Assembly (NCBI GenBank): GCA_009859145.1
Contig: VRVR01000004.1
Location: forward strand, 124,001 to 188,000
Length of the DNA: 64,000 nt
DNA from: Andalucia godoyi
Taxonomy: Eukaryota; Discoba; Jakobea; Jakobida; Andaluciidae
Direction of reading: 5' to 3'
In this document: in pieces, positions 31,027 through 41,367 of the stretch
How positions within the stretch are numbered: the stretch's first letter is position 1
Layout: every line of letters starts with the position of its first letter
Program-made: the position numbers and the translations under genes
The notes under the pieces: model-generated
The model's database searches: none
Told to the model about the DNA's origin: nothing
The model's input: only the letters and a program-made list of their open reading frames with translations

Positions 31027-31321
31027 ATGCTTGGAAAATCTACTGTAGCGATGAGCGTTTTTTATCCGATTAGAATTACGGTAAGTAAAACGGGATCTCC
31101 TTTCTCTTCCACAAATTCGCGTTTTTACTTGTTCTAAAGTTTGGGTTTGATTTGGCTGTCGTCGTCGCCCGCAGCTCGGATTTGTTGAGAGTCGGCCACT
31201 CTTGGAGGCATGTCGGAAAAACTGCACGAACGATACGAAAAGAAGCACCGTGCATCCGCATTTTTTTACCCACGACTCTACAAATAGCGCCCCAACTTCG
31301 CAAGCTTTATCGGCGAACTAG
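31027..31321 (+). other. Possible small spliced gene of unknown function
   Basis: Exon 1 (31027-31080, MLGKSTVAMSVFYPIRIT) ends at a consensus donor gtaagt. After 94 nt with a cgcccgcag acceptor, exon 2 (31175-31321) reads LGFVESRPLLEACRKNCTND and continues to a TAG. Other frames in 31200-31420 are also open, so exon 2 is uncertain. Part of the leader resembles the dispersed repeat seen at 17.8 kb. It sits between a Fanzor-derived element and the PIG-Y gene. Confidence 0.25.
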
Positions 31322-31628
31322 GATGGCGCATGCACTTGTGTGCCTGGGGTCTCTCCGCAGACGACTGCTGGTTCGTAGGATCGATGGTCATGCAATAGTG
31401 CCAACTGGAGCCAATTAATATTGATGCAGTGTATCGTAGGCAAGCGATCGTAAAGAAAAAACCCAACACAAATGTGATTTTCGAGATTTTCCGTTTTTGT
31501 TTTTCTGTTTTCGTGGACTTTTTGTTTGAAAAAGGCAGCCAAGGCACGAAAGAGATTCACAAAACAAACCAAAAAAGAGAAGAAGAAAGTAAGAAAGAAA
31601 AAGAAAGGCAGTTAGCACGTGGTGAGTT

Positions 31629-31961
31629 ATGAAGGAACAACGAATGTCGGTGGCTGTTGGAACGCACGTATCACCTTCTCGGTCTCGAAGATCTTCGTTC
31701 TCGACTTATGCGAAACAGGAAGCATGGGGAAGCACAACCAAGTTTTGGGGTTGGGGGCTTCTCGGGATCTCTTGCCTCTTCTTCTGCTTCTTCATGTATG
31801 TGATTGTGTTCGCGAAACAAGCTCCAGAAACAGGATTTCTTGTGTTTGACTTTTGGAGAATCGATTGGTACTACTGCTTGCTGATTCCTATGCTGATCCC
31901 AGTCACGACGATTGCTGCGTATCTGAATTGGATGGGAATGAAGTTCTTTCGACACAACTGA
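31629..31961 (+). CDS. PIGY: PIG-Y, subunit of the GPI-GlcNAc transferase
   Basis: The 110-residue protein has two membrane helices, LLGISCLFFCFFMYVIVFA and YYCLLIPMLIPVTTIAAYL, and ends NWMGMKFFRHN. That ending is almost the same as the C-terminus of animal PIG-Y (W-M-G-[IM]-K-[LF]-F-R-H-N). PIG-Y is a small ER membrane subunit of the complex with PIG-A, -C, -H, -P, -Q and DPM2. It catalyses the first step of GPI anchor synthesis, GlcNAc transfer to phosphatidylinositol. The N-terminus is longer than in animals by about 40 Ser/Arg-rich residues. A second Met at 31644 is an alternative start. Confidence 0.85.
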   Translation: MKEQRMSVAVGTHVSPSRSRRSSFSTYAKQEAWGSTTKFWGWGLLGISCLFFCFFMYVIVFAKQAPETGFLVFDFWRIDWYYCLLIPMLIPVTTIAAYLNWMGMKFFRHN

Positions 31962-32118
31962 CAACTTGTTTTTTTTTTTTGTAGTTGTAGTTGTAGTTGT
32001 AGTTTTTTTTTGTTGTTGTTGTTGTATTGTCGACAATGGTGTATATCGTCATTTCCACAATCACCACAAAAATAAGAGCAATTAGCAAGATTAAGACCAG
32101 GACACGAACAACCGGGTT

Positions 32119-35100
32119 CTATCCGCCGAGCTGAACGGTGCATGTGAACCCGTAGTAGTCTGTGGAGTCGAAGGCACTGTATCCTGCAACTGTTAGTATG
32201 ATATTGAGGACCCCCATCGCTCCAGGGACCGATGGGGCAGTGTAGATTACTTGCGTGTAAATTGGATAGAACGCTGTTCCTACTTTGACCCCGGTGCTGT
32301 AATCGACACTGAACGTGTTCGTTCGCACAATGCAGGTTGCATACATGACTCCCAACTTCGCGATGAGTGTGCCGTGAAGGAGGACACCTGTTTTGGTTGT
32401 TGTGCACTCGTAGTTGGGGCCATTGGCAGCGCACGACGGAGCACCCTTTTCAATTTGGATCACCACAGGCGGGTACACGCAAGTCGCATCCGACAATACA
32501 GTTGTTGAACCCGTGCAGAGAGTTCCCAGCAGGGTTGTTTTCGTCTTTGTGCCGCCTATCACAAACGTCTTCGATGTCTCGCTGCCAATGTTGAGCGTTG
32601 TTGTGGATGCTCCGATGTCAATGGTTCCTGTGGAGTCCACTTTGAGATACGTTCCTGAAAGACGAAGACCGCTCTTGCTTGCCACGCTGTATTCCGAACC
32701 GGTCTCACCCAGGGTTACGCCCGTACCGCGAAGCCAGGTGGTGACGTTTGTACCACCGATTCGCACCGAGTTGCTGTCACTACCGATGTAAACTGACCCA
32801 GCAAGCGAGCCATTCACAGATCCCAGTCCGGCCTGCAATACAAGATCGCCACCACTGGAGTTCAGGTCTCCTCGCCCAGCTGAAATTACCAACGAAACGC
32901 CTGTTGCATTGGAGTTTGGGTCCGCGTTGGAAGCAAAAATAGTCACAGTTCCTGTGGAGTTTCCCAGCTGAACTTTGGGGGATCGGAGCCACACTTTTCC
33001 AGACGACGTCGTCGGTTGCAGCGTAATATCTGATCCACTGAAAATCGACACGGTTGATGTGGTTGTCATTGTCACACTGCCCGTGTTCGTCGTCAACGAA
33101 GAGCCAGATAGTATGAGCGAGCTCGAGCCTGCGATGGCAGAAACGAAGGAAGGACCTGATAAAAAGACACTGCCTGCACTGGAGGAAACCGTGACGTCTC
33201 CGCTGGATGTCAGGGCCGCTGAAGAAGTGCCGCTGAAGAATGCCGAGGACGCTTGGCCCCGCAGTGCGCCGGAGGACGACAGCAGAATATTCTTCGTTGC
33301 CACGAGCTGCACTGAATCTTGCGCAGTCACTGTGGAGTTCGCAGAGGACTGCACGTCCACAGTTGACGAACTCACGGCAATTACAGCATGCGCACTAAGA
33401 CGGACGTTCGCCGCGGTCGACTTCACAGTGACGTCTCCTGCCGAAAATACAGCTGAAGATGATGTTCCAGAGAGAACAACTGCTTGGGCATTTCCGTGAA
33501 TGGTACCGGATGTTTGAAAATCGATTCCTTGCGAGCCATTAACGTTGACAAAAGAGCTGGAACTGATGGAGGCGTTCGACATTGACTGCAGTGAGAGCGA
33601 GGTGCTGAAGGCCTTGAAATTAGCACCAGTGAGAAGCATGCTACTTGCCGCGCCGACGATGACATCCGAGGGAGACGTCATGCTGATTCCAGCAGCGGAC
33701 AATGCCGAGGAAGAACCAAATGCAGATGCATGGATGCCAGTGGTCGAGACATCAAAATGCTCAGCGCCAACAGAAAGTTTGATGGTCGAGGCTGATGTTA
33801 GTGAAATAGATGAGCCCGATGTCATGTACGTATCCCTAGTAGAGGTCGAAGTCAGATCTCTTGCTGCCCCAAGAGAGACATCTTGCGAAGCTGCTAGTGA
33901 AATATCTTTTGCAACTGTATTCGCATTTCCACTGGGAGCAGAAACCTTCACGGAATCACTGGACTGCAGTGTCATCGCACCAGCAGATGTGATTTTGACG
34001 GATCCCGCTGACGTCGTTGCATCGATGTCTCCGACGATTGTGGCACTCAGAGTCTGCGAAGTAAATCCGATGGCGCTCCCGGGAGACGACACAGACACGC
34101 CGCCGGAAGCAGATAGAGCAATCGATGCTGAAGAGATGGTTGTTGGGCCGGAGGAAGAAACAACCAACACTGCACTTGATGCAGAAAGCTTTCCGGACGC
34201 CGACAAGGTCATGTCCGTCGCTGCCACGTTCATTGTTCCGCCTACCGAAAACAAAGTATCCTTTGCAACAGCAAACTTTGCGTCGTTTGCGGCGACACGG
34301 ACTTCGTTGCTCGGCGTTGATAGGCTTACAGATCCACTCGCAGAAATTTGTATGCTCGACTTCGAGACCAGCGAGACTGTGCCGTCCGATGAGATGTCTG
34401 TTTTCCCACCGCTCGATACGATCGTATCTCGGCCTGTCACAAAGCTGGTGTCCAGCGCTGCTGTTGAAGCAACCGATCCAGCAGAAGACACAACGGTCAG
34501 GTCTCCGGAAGTCGTCGACAGCGCAATGCCTGTCGCAGCGGAAACCGCAACTGCCGAACTTCCTGCAATCATGCTGATTGCATTTCCGGTAAGAAGGACA
34601 CCTCCGGCAGCGGCTTCAGCAGGCATCGAAAATCCCGACTGGGTGGCAGCTTGAATGGTGACTCCTCCTCCAAGCACTCCTATGTTTCCTAAAGTTCCAG
34701 AGCCCGAGTCAAACCCCCCAAGCTTAAGTGTGGAAGCTGTGGAAGCTGAGAGTACACCTCCTGCAGCAGTGATTCCACTGAAAGACGATTGTGCCGAGTT
34801 CACGACAAACTTGTTGGAGTCAGCCTTCATGATGACGCTACCTGCAGAGCTCAGTGCTTGCACTCCCGCGCTTCCGGTTGTTCCCGAGAGTTGAATGAAA
34901 TCCGCTCCGGCAGAATCCCAAAGTCGCATCGAACCCGTTTCCGAAATTGAGAATACCGAATGCGCGGTCAGTGGTTGATGGAAAGTCGAACCTGCGTAAA
35001 CAGAAAGTAGATGCGGCCCCCCTCCCGCGGCGTTGCCAATGACCGTCGATTTCCACAATTCGGTGTAGTTTGTGACACGCAGTTTTCCGAATTCGAAAGT

Positions 35101-35751
35101 CGGGACATCAATAATGTTCGCCTCGAGCTTCATGAGCTGAACTATGTCGACGGTGCCGTCTGCAGTGATAATCTTATTGGTGAACACCGTGAACAGCACA
35201 TACGAGAGCAAAAATGCGTTGGAAAGAGATACGAGGACAAGGAATGCAATGATTGCAAGCATCTTGTTTCTTTGCTTGAGCAGTCGACGTTCAATGTTTT
35301 CTCGGAATCGAAGAACTTCCTTCTCTGTCAGCGAAGTTGGAGTTTCTTTTTCTGCGTCAAAGGACTCGGGAGCACCCGTTGCTGCCAAGATCTTTCGAGG
35401 AAATGCAATCTTTTTCGGAAGCTTTGGCGGCGGTTTCAACGGCGACGTCCCTGGCACACGCGTTTCATCCTGTTTGGAAATCAGAGAAATTGCGGAGCCC
35501 TTTCTGAAAGTGCTCCCTTTTGGAAAAATAAAGCTATTTTGTGAGCTGATGGATGCTGCAGACGCGAACAATTCCGCTGCAGATCCCTCTGAATTTCGCA
35601 GAAGAGCTGTTGGCGTACCACTGAATGACTGGACGTCCTTGAACCGTGGAGACGCACGAAAGCTTGCGATGCGGGGAGGCTGTGGGGCATTCTGTGGAGT
35701 TGAGGGGATTTCGACGGGGGGAGCCTCTTCATCTGTGTCTTGAGTGGACAT
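32119..35751 (-). CDS. Giant type II membrane protein with Ser/Thr-rich repeat ectodomain
   Basis: The 1210-residue protein has a 165-residue cytosolic head rich in Pro and Ser, one membrane span (MLAIIAFLVLVSLSNAFLLS, about residues 165-190) and an ectodomain of about 1000 residues. The ectodomain is made of short irregular repeats of the form V-x-x-S-x-G-x-[VI]-x-[LM]-S-[AS]-x-[ST], such as ISSDGTVSLVSKSSIQISAS and ASGSVSLSTPSNEVRVAAND. Such spacing suggests a beta-helix or stalk. The first ectodomain part (FGKLRVTNYTEL, GSMRLWDSAGADF) recalls sarcoglycans, which share the type II topology. The last 140 residues form a cysteine-bearing globular end (six Cys). A cell-surface adhesin or scale role is inferred. 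Confidence 0.6.
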   Translation of the reverse strand: MSTQDTDEEAPPVEIPSTPQNAPQPPRIASFRASPRFKDVQSFSGTPTALLRNSEGSAAELFASAASISSQNSFIFPKGSTFRKGSAISLISKQDETRVPGTSPLKPPPKLPKKIAFPRKILAATGAPESFDAEKETPTSLTEKEVLRFRENIERRLLKQRNKMLAIIAFLVLVSLSNAFLLSYVLFTVFTNKIITADGTVDIVQLMKLEANIIDVPTFEFGKLRVTNYTELWKSTVIGNAAGGGPHLLSVYAGSTFHQPLTAHSVFSISETGSMRLWDSAGADFIQLSGTTGSAGVQALSSAGSVIMKADSNKFVVNSAQSSFSGITAAGGVLSASTASTLKLGGFDSGSGTLGNIGVLGGGVTIQAATQSGFSMPAEAAAGGVLLTGNAISMIAGSSAVAVSAATGIALSTTSGDLTVVSSAGSVASTAALDTSFVTGRDTIVSSGGKTDISSDGTVSLVSKSSIQISASGSVSLSTPSNEVRVAANDAKFAVAKDTLFSVGGTMNVAATDMTLSASGKLSASSAVLVVSSSGPTTISSASIALSASGGVSVSSPGSAIGFTSQTLSATIVGDIDATTSAGSVKITSAGAMTLQSSDSVKVSAPSGNANTVAKDISLAASQDVSLGAARDLTSTSTRDTYMTSGSSISLTSASTIKLSVGAEHFDVSTTGIHASAFGSSSALSAAGISMTSPSDVIVGAASSMLLTGANFKAFSTSLSLQSMSNASISSSSFVNVNGSQGIDFQTSGTIHGNAQAVVLSGTSSSAVFSAGDVTVKSTAANVRLSAHAVIAVSSSTVDVQSSANSTVTAQDSVQLVATKNILLSSSGALRGQASSAFFSGTSSAALTSSGDVTVSSSAGSVFLSGPSFVSAIAGSSSLILSGSSLTTNTGSVTMTTTSTVSIFSGSDITLQPTTSSGKVWLRSPKVQLGNSTGTVTIFASNADPNSNATGVSLVISAGRGDLNSSGGDLVLQAGLGSVNGSLAGSVYIGSDSNSVRIGGTNVTTWLRGTGVTLGETGSEYSVASKSGLRLSGTYLKVDSTGTIDIGASTTTLNIGSETSKTFVIGGTKTKTTLLGTLCTGSTTVLSDATCVYPPVVIQIEKGAPSCAANGPNYECTTTKTGVLLHGTLIAKLGVMYATCIVRTNTFSVDYSTGVKVGTAFYPIYTQVIYTAPSVPGAMGVLNIILTVAGYSAFDSTDYYGFTCTVQLGG

Positions 35752-36081
35752 TTTGTGCGATGAAACTGTGGGTTAATTACAAAATCTGTGACGGTTGACA
35801 GGTGCTCGGCACTTGGCAGTTTGGGCAGCTGGACTCCTCTTATCGCCTTTCAATGCGATGCTGCTGCTGCTGCTGCTGTTGTTGTTGTTGTTAGACAGAG
35901 GCTGCTCAAGAAAGAGACGAGGAAAAACGTGAGTTGGTGATTGGAATTTGGCGAACTTGATTATGAGTGTGGAAAGTACACAGCACCGATCATAAATGTT
36001 TTTAAAAAATTAAAATATTAATCAAATAAACAATAAATTAAATAAAGAGAGGAACCGAATCCGGATTCTCGGAGGATTCAC
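35752..36081. repeat. Intergenic region with CTG/TTG tract
   Basis: Upstream of the giant membrane-protein gene lies a CTG tract passing into TTG at about 35861-35892, then an A/T-rich stretch (about 35995-36050). No gene is visible in it. Confidence 0.5.
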
Positions 36082-36498
36082 ATGTCGAACGTTCGAAAAG
36101 TGATAAGTGATAAGGCCTCAGTTAGAGGGTTAAAAAAGTTCCTGTTTCGTGTGCGATATGCCTCTTGTCACTCTGCATCAAACAACTGGAAACGGTTTGC
36201 AGCTTTGTGTATCAAACAATATCATAACGTAAGTTTTTATATGAATTACCAATGCAAAGATTTCTTTTCCCAGCAATTCTCCATTCTTCACTCACTTTCT
36301 GATTCTTTCTGTTATTTTCTGTTTGTTTGTGTTTTATAAACGAACCTTCAAGCCGCACCTTTCGTCAAGGACAAAGCATCTCGTGGCTCCAAAAAGAGGG
36401 ATCTTCCCAACGAACTCAAACCGGCCATGCCCAATGATATCGAGAACCTGGAAACTCGTGGCTGCGACGATCCTTTGATGCAGAGCAATCTTCACTGA
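36082..36498 (+). other. Possible small two-exon gene, about 91 residues
   Basis: Exon 1 (36082-36228) encodes MSNVRKVISDKASVRGLKKF and then NNWKRFAALCIKQYHN, and ends at a consensus donor gtaagt. An acceptor at 36369 (ttcgtcaag) gives exon 2 (36370-36498) in frame, KASRGSKKRDLPNELKPAMP to a TGA. The product would be basic and soluble. No family is recognised. An alternative acceptor at 36357 opens another frame, so the model is weak. Confidence 0.3.
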
Positions 36499-36876
36499 AG
36501 AGTTGGTGTTCGCCCCAATTAATTTTTAAAAAAACATGTGCCTTGGATCTGTCTTCGGTGATAGCTTCGCCGATGATCAATAATGACTCACGTTCTGGCA
36601 AGCGGTAAAAACCACAAAAATAATGAAACCGCTGTAGAGGTGAGCTCTTTCTGTTTTTTGTGCAAAAATTTGTGGCAGAAATATTTTTTACAACTGCTTC
36701 CGGCCGGGCTGCAGGGAGTTGTGGCGTTGCTTAGATTGTAGCCTGCGGGTTTTCGGCATCCATTTTGCGCTTATGCAGCACCGAGTGTAAAACTTCATTG
36801 GATGCCAGGAAGATCTGCCCTGGGAAAAGTGGGGAGATGGCTCGGTTTCGTATTTTACACCCATAAACGGGGCGAA

Positions 36877-39800
36877 TTAATCTTCGTACATCCACGACGA
36901 CGGAAGCACCGTGACCGAGGGCCGCGGGGGTTCATAGTGATAATGATGAACATGGCGAACATAAGAAGAAGAAGAAGCAGAAGCAGAAGCAGAATCGCTT
37001 TCGGTGGAGCGATCGACCATGTTGCGGTCTCCGCCGAGCGCAGGCTCGGACACGGGATGAGAATCCACAAGAAGGAACACTTCTTCTCGAAGTCTCGGCT
37101 TGGACCCAGGACTGTACATTCGTCCAGGAGATGGGCGTCGAGAGCCCGCAACAGAATGCATCGTGGAAGCATGTGACATAGGGACATGTAGCGGAGTGGT
37201 CCAATCATGAGAAGCCGGCTTGATAGGCGTCTCGGAAACAGCAGGAGTGGCTGTCCAAGGTACTGTCCTTTGGGCGACTGGAGAGGACACATCGGAAACG
37301 CGCTGGGCATTCTGATCGCGGAGTCGAGGTCCATCTACTTGCAGACCGACATCACTTGCGTCCGCTCTGATCGATGCTTGGCATGCCCCGTCGCAACTTC
37401 GTGCAATAGTTGTCTGTGAAGTCGCCTCACATGCAGGGACTTGAAACATCGAAGAGGCGTCCGAAGTCTCCATTCGCAGCGTTTGCGTGGATGCTGGAGA
37501 TAGCAGTCGAGACGGATCCGAACATTGAACAACTTGATCGCATCCAGCGACTCGGATGGTTTGCACAACACAGTCTTCCATGGAGACTGGGCGAGACGAT
37601 TGCATCCCTGCATCTATTCTCACCGACTGAGCCTGAGTTCCAAGTTCGGCTACTGCACCGAGATCACTCATGCAAACCTGAGAATGGGCATCGGCGACGC
37701 TCTCCTTTTGCATTTCCAGCTGGCGACGCATCTGAACGACTCTTCGAAGAGCATCTTCCTCCTGTTCAACAACATTTTGTCGTTCACACAAATACCGCTC
37801 TTCCTCTTGAAGGCGCCGCCGGACAGTAAACGCTTCGTTCTCAAGAATCGCAAGCTCCTCGCGGGCGAGAGTAATGGTGTCGACCAATCGCTGAAGCACT
37901 TCCCTGGAGGATGCAATTTCGTCATCAAAATCATGGATCATGCGGCGTTTGTCTTCGTACGCGCGAGAAACAATCGCCAAATCATCGAGGATAGCGCAGT
38001 AGTGAGAAAGAAGAACAGACAAAATATATTCTCCGCTTCGGGAATTGGCATCAAAGGTCGGAATCAGCTTTGCAAGAGCTGGAGCAGAGGAAAATATAGT
38101 ATGGAACAGGGGCTCCAAGGACATGTCAGTTAAGCAGCTCGCATCTGAAGACCGCCGAACCTCCGTGTTTGTTCCACCCTGTTTGACAGACGGACAAACA
38201 CCACATGAAGCATCCGTAAAGACAGTCGAATTTGTCATAGTCGACGAGGAAACCAACGACGGGCCGCTGAAATTCGCCAGGGTTGCCACGTTAGCTGTGC
38301 AAATTTGCTCAGTCAGCGTGCTGACACCAGAGCGCAAAAGGCAGAAAATATCCGTCTGCGCAGTCCAGGACAAGACCTGGGGCGAGTCAGTCAACGACGA
38401 AGCATCCACAGCGTGACAATCTCTCGTCTGCGACGAGACAGAGTCTGTCACTGCGAAATACTGAGAAGCGCGGCTGACACACAATGGCTTTGGAGGAACT
38501 ACGAGCAGCAAGGGATCGCCCGCCACTGCAGTCGAAGAGAATCCGACAATTGTCTCTTCCTCCGCGAGAGAAACGGATGGACGACACGGTGTCGAAGTAG
38601 ATACGTTTTTAACAGCCAAGCCGGACGTCTGGGATAGCGTAGATTGAATGATAATCGGTGGATCGGGAGCCGACGATCCTTGGCTGGACGTTCGGATTGA
38701 GGCAGTGTTCACGCCAACAGACAACAGTGGTAGAGACGTCCGCTGAGCGGCAGCTTCCTCCAGAACAGAGACCGAACGTGTTTGCGTTGCGGTGGACCAA
38801 ATGGAAATCTTCCTTTCAGAAGACGCGGCTGCACTTGTTTGCGATGCGGATTCCACGCGAACTGGACTGGACGGACGCATCTCTCTGCTATAATCGCCCT
38901 CGGTCTGAGTCGAGGAAGAACACAAGGGCACAGGTGGCGGGAAGGCAGCCGGTACAAATTCGACAAACACAGGACTTGACGTTCGAATAACGGATTTGGG
39001 GTGCTCCGTCTGTGTCTGTGAACTGAAGGTGGTAACGGTGGAAATTGTCGACTCGAATCCAAATTCGACTGGACTGGAGGATCGAAGAGTGGTGTGCTGC
39101 CCTCCGGTCTCGGTCTGTGACGACGTCTCATGATCTGGATTGTTCTCCCAGTGTGCCGAAAATTCAACTGCTACTGGGCTTGATGGCCGCAACACCCTTG
39201 CTTCCAAAAGATCTGTTTGAGAGGCTTCGCTCAACAATGTCGCAGAAGCAAGAGAAGCAACGCTGCAGGATGCCGGTGACGCCTGGATATCTTGATCGAT
39301 GCGCTGCACCAACTCGAAGGAGGGTATCTCACGATTTGCCGATGGGGAGGCGGAAACAACAGCTCCCGCTGCAGCAGTCTGAGAGTCCGTTTCGCGCACC
39401 AGTGGCAGATATGTTTGCGTGCCTGCGTGGCTTAGAATAGGATCCGAATGAATGTTCAGAAGAATTGCAGTGGGAACTTTGCCTGACGCCTGACCTGAAG
39501 GAGGAGCACAGTCATCCGCACTCACCGAACAAATCTCCCTGGTGATGGTGTCGGCTTGCATCCCAACAATCTCAAGAAGCGGATTCGAGTTGTGATCGGT
39601 GAAAGTGCCAACTGACACAGTGAATGCAGATTCCGCTTTTGTGAACGCATCCTTCGACAACACAGAGGCTGTCTGTGCAGCTGAGGACGAACACTGCGGA
39701 TCAAATGTTTGCGTAGTAATCGATGTCCATGGAACCTGCGTGTCCGTGGCAGTGCCTATAGACCGGAGAGAACCAGCAGTCGAGAGTAGAGAAGCCGTCT

Positions 39801-41367
39801 GGCACCCCAAGCTGGAATGTTCAGCAGAGTATGTCATGGTCCAGGATTCAGAAGTCGACAGAGGTGGTGGCGGAAGAGAAAGCGGAATCGCATCTGCTTC
39901 CGAGAAATCGACGACGTCCGAAGGATGCATACCAAGTCTTTGTCGCAGGAGAGAGCATTCCTTTCGAGTCCTTGACCAACGGAGTCTCCATTCATCCGCA
40001 AGAGCCATAAACTCGAGCTCGCGAGCAGTAGAAGACTTTGCAAAAATCTGCGTGACTTGATCAAGTTCTCTCGACAGCGCTAGAAGTTCATCTTCATAGT
40101 GCGCCTTTTCGAGAACAAAGGACCGCTCAGCGTCAGAATCGCCCTCGGACAATACCAACGAATTTTCCTTATCTTGCAACTGAGAACGAAGAGAATCGAC
40201 CATGGTTCGGAGCAGCTGCACTTCCTCGTCTTGGTCATAAGAGACAGGCTCCTCATTTGCGTCCAGCGCCGTGGGGGCCGAGGATGCATCTCGAATTTCC
40301 GAGTCTGACACCAATAAACTGCACTGCACTGCACCATCTTCCACGAATCTAGTGGTGGAAATGCCAATGGATCTCGAAATGCCGCTGCCTATTTGAGTTC
40401 CAAACTCTCGAACTATCGTGCTCGTCCCAAACTCCGCGTCGGATATCTCTGCAAATTGGTTAGAGTCCTCAAAAGAAGGTTTCCATCTGGAAGCCCGTTC
40501 TCGAGAAAGTTGCTCAATCATCATCCTCGCATTTCTCTCGCTTTCCGAAACACGGAAAAGATCCGCGTCTTGCTGCTGGAGTTTGTCAGATAACTGCGTT
40601 AGTTCCGAGAGCCTTGCGGACGCGATGGTGCGAGTATTTGCAAGCTCTTGTTCCAGAGAAGCAATTTTTTCGAACAGCTCTCGTTCCACAAGTTGCTGCG
40701 AAAATCGTTCGCTTCCGCTAGTTCTTTGGTCTTCGGTAATGGATTCTCCGTCCAGAACGTCCAAGGACGGCAGTGCAGCAATCACCAACAGTGGATACGC
40801 ACTGCTGGCAGACAGTGCATTTCCATACAAGTCAAGAACCTGAAGCCCAAGAACTCCTCGCAAGTTGATGACGTCAGGTATATTATCAAAGCGGTTGTTT
40901 GCCAGTCTTAGCACGCGCAATCTGGTGAGAACGCTGACGGAAGCCGGAATCGAGCGAATTCTGTTGTTTGACAGATCCAATTCCACCACCGAGCTTGGAA
41001 TCCCGGAAATCGCTGAGATGCGATTGAACGATAGGTTTAAAACAGAAAGTCTAGAAAGACCTTCCAGACCTTCAATCCGGGTAAGTGCATTATGTGAGAC
41101 ATCCAGATGCTGCAAATTCACAAATGGCACAAGGTTCTCAATCTGTACAAACTTTTCATTCCTTGTTGGATCCGGTCGAAACGCTAGTTTCCGCAATCTG
41201 ATTGGATCCGGATAACCGGCAATCCGAGCAACGGTATCTGGAGTCATGTATCGAGGAAGATAGCTTCGTTCTGCGTCACTCTCTCCAGCCCTGGAAGATG
41301 TGATCGATCCTGCATCTTCCGGGGGCGGGATCGTATCCTCAAGTAGTTCGAACAGAGAATTCGACAT
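36877..41367 (-). CDS. Leucine-rich repeat and coiled-coil protein with many TQT-like motifs
   Basis: The 1496-residue protein has LRRs at about residues 65-225 of the SDS22/centrosomal type (LQHLDVSHNALTRIEGLEGL, SVLNLSFNRISAI, LRVLRLANNRFDNIP), closed by an LRR cap (LPSLDVLDGE). Coiled coil follows (about 240-300 and 400-470). The region of about 500-1080 is disordered and carries many short Q-T motifs: ASQTDLL, SSQTETG, SSQTQTE, SSTQTEG, TATQTRS, TAQTDIF. It also holds four copies of a [LIM]-R-x-S-SPV unit. A second coiled coil lies at about 1150-1260. LRR plus coiled coil is typical of centriolar or basal-body proteins such as CEP97 or LRRCC1. TQT is the core of the LC8 dynein light chain binding motif. 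The ATG at 41367 was preferred over a non-ATG upstream extension. Confidence 0.65.
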   Translation of the reverse strand: MSNSLFELLEDTIPPPEDAGSITSSRAGESDAERSYLPRYMTPDTVARIAGYPDPIRLRKLAFRPDPTRNEKFVQIENLVPFVNLQHLDVSHNALTRIEGLEGLSRLSVLNLSFNRISAISGIPSSVVELDLSNNRIRSIPASVSVLTRLRVLRLANNRFDNIPDVINLRGVLGLQVLDLYGNALSASSAYPLLVIAALPSLDVLDGESITEDQRTSGSERFSQQLVERELFEKIASLEQELANTRTIASARLSELTQLSDKLQQQDADLFRVSESERNARMMIEQLSRERASRWKPSFEDSNQFAEISDAEFGTSTIVREFGTQIGSGISRSIGISTTRFVEDGAVQCSLLVSDSEIRDASSAPTALDANEEPVSYDQDEEVQLLRTMVDSLRSQLQDKENSLVLSEGDSDAERSFVLEKAHYEDELLALSRELDQVTQIFAKSSTARELEFMALADEWRLRWSRTRKECSLLRQRLGMHPSDVVDFSEADAIPLSLPPPPLSTSESWTMTYSAEHSSLGCQTASLLSTAGSLRSIGTATDTQVPWTSITTQTFDPQCSSSAAQTASVLSKDAFTKAESAFTVSVGTFTDHNSNPLLEIVGMQADTITREICSVSADDCAPPSGQASGKVPTAILLNIHSDPILSHAGTQTYLPLVRETDSQTAAAGAVVSASPSANREIPSFELVQRIDQDIQASPASCSVASLASATLLSEASQTDLLEARVLRPSSPVAVEFSAHWENNPDHETSSQTETGGQHTTLRSSSPVEFGFESTISTVTTFSSQTQTEHPKSVIRTSSPVFVEFVPAAFPPPVPLCSSSTQTEGDYSREMRPSSPVRVESASQTSAAASSERKISIWSTATQTRSVSVLEEAAAQRTSLPLLSVGVNTASIRTSSQGSSAPDPPIIIQSTLSQTSGLAVKNVSTSTPCRPSVSLAEEETIVGFSSTAVAGDPLLLVVPPKPLCVSRASQYFAVTDSVSSQTRDCHAVDASSLTDSPQVLSWTAQTDIFCLLRSGVSTLTEQICTANVATLANFSGPSLVSSSTMTNSTVFTDASCGVCPSVKQGGTNTEVRRSSDASCLTDMSLEPLFHTIFSSAPALAKLIPTFDANSRSGEYILSVLLSHYCAILDDLAIVSRAYEDKRRMIHDFDDEIASSREVLQRLVDTITLAREELAILENEAFTVRRRLQEEERYLCERQNVVEQEEDALRRVVQMRRQLEMQKESVADAHSQVCMSDLGAVAELGTQAQSVRIDAGMQSSRPVSMEDCVVQTIRVAGCDQVVQCSDPSRLLSPASTQTLRMETSDASSMFQVPACEATSQTTIARSCDGACQASIRADASDVGLQVDGPRLRDQNAQRVSDVSSPVAQRTVPWTATPAVSETPIKPASHDWTTPLHVPMSHASTMHSVAGSRRPSPGRMYSPGSKPRLREEVFLLVDSHPVSEPALGGDRNMVDRSTESDSASASASSSSYVRHVHHYHYEPPRPSVTVLPSSWMYED

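Noticed and set aside
33545-34654. A 369-codon plus-strand ORF inside the giant membrane-protein gene
   Set aside because: It is the complement of Ser/Thr/Ala-rich repeats, has no family features, and the minus-strand frame is three times longer with a membrane span and globular tip.
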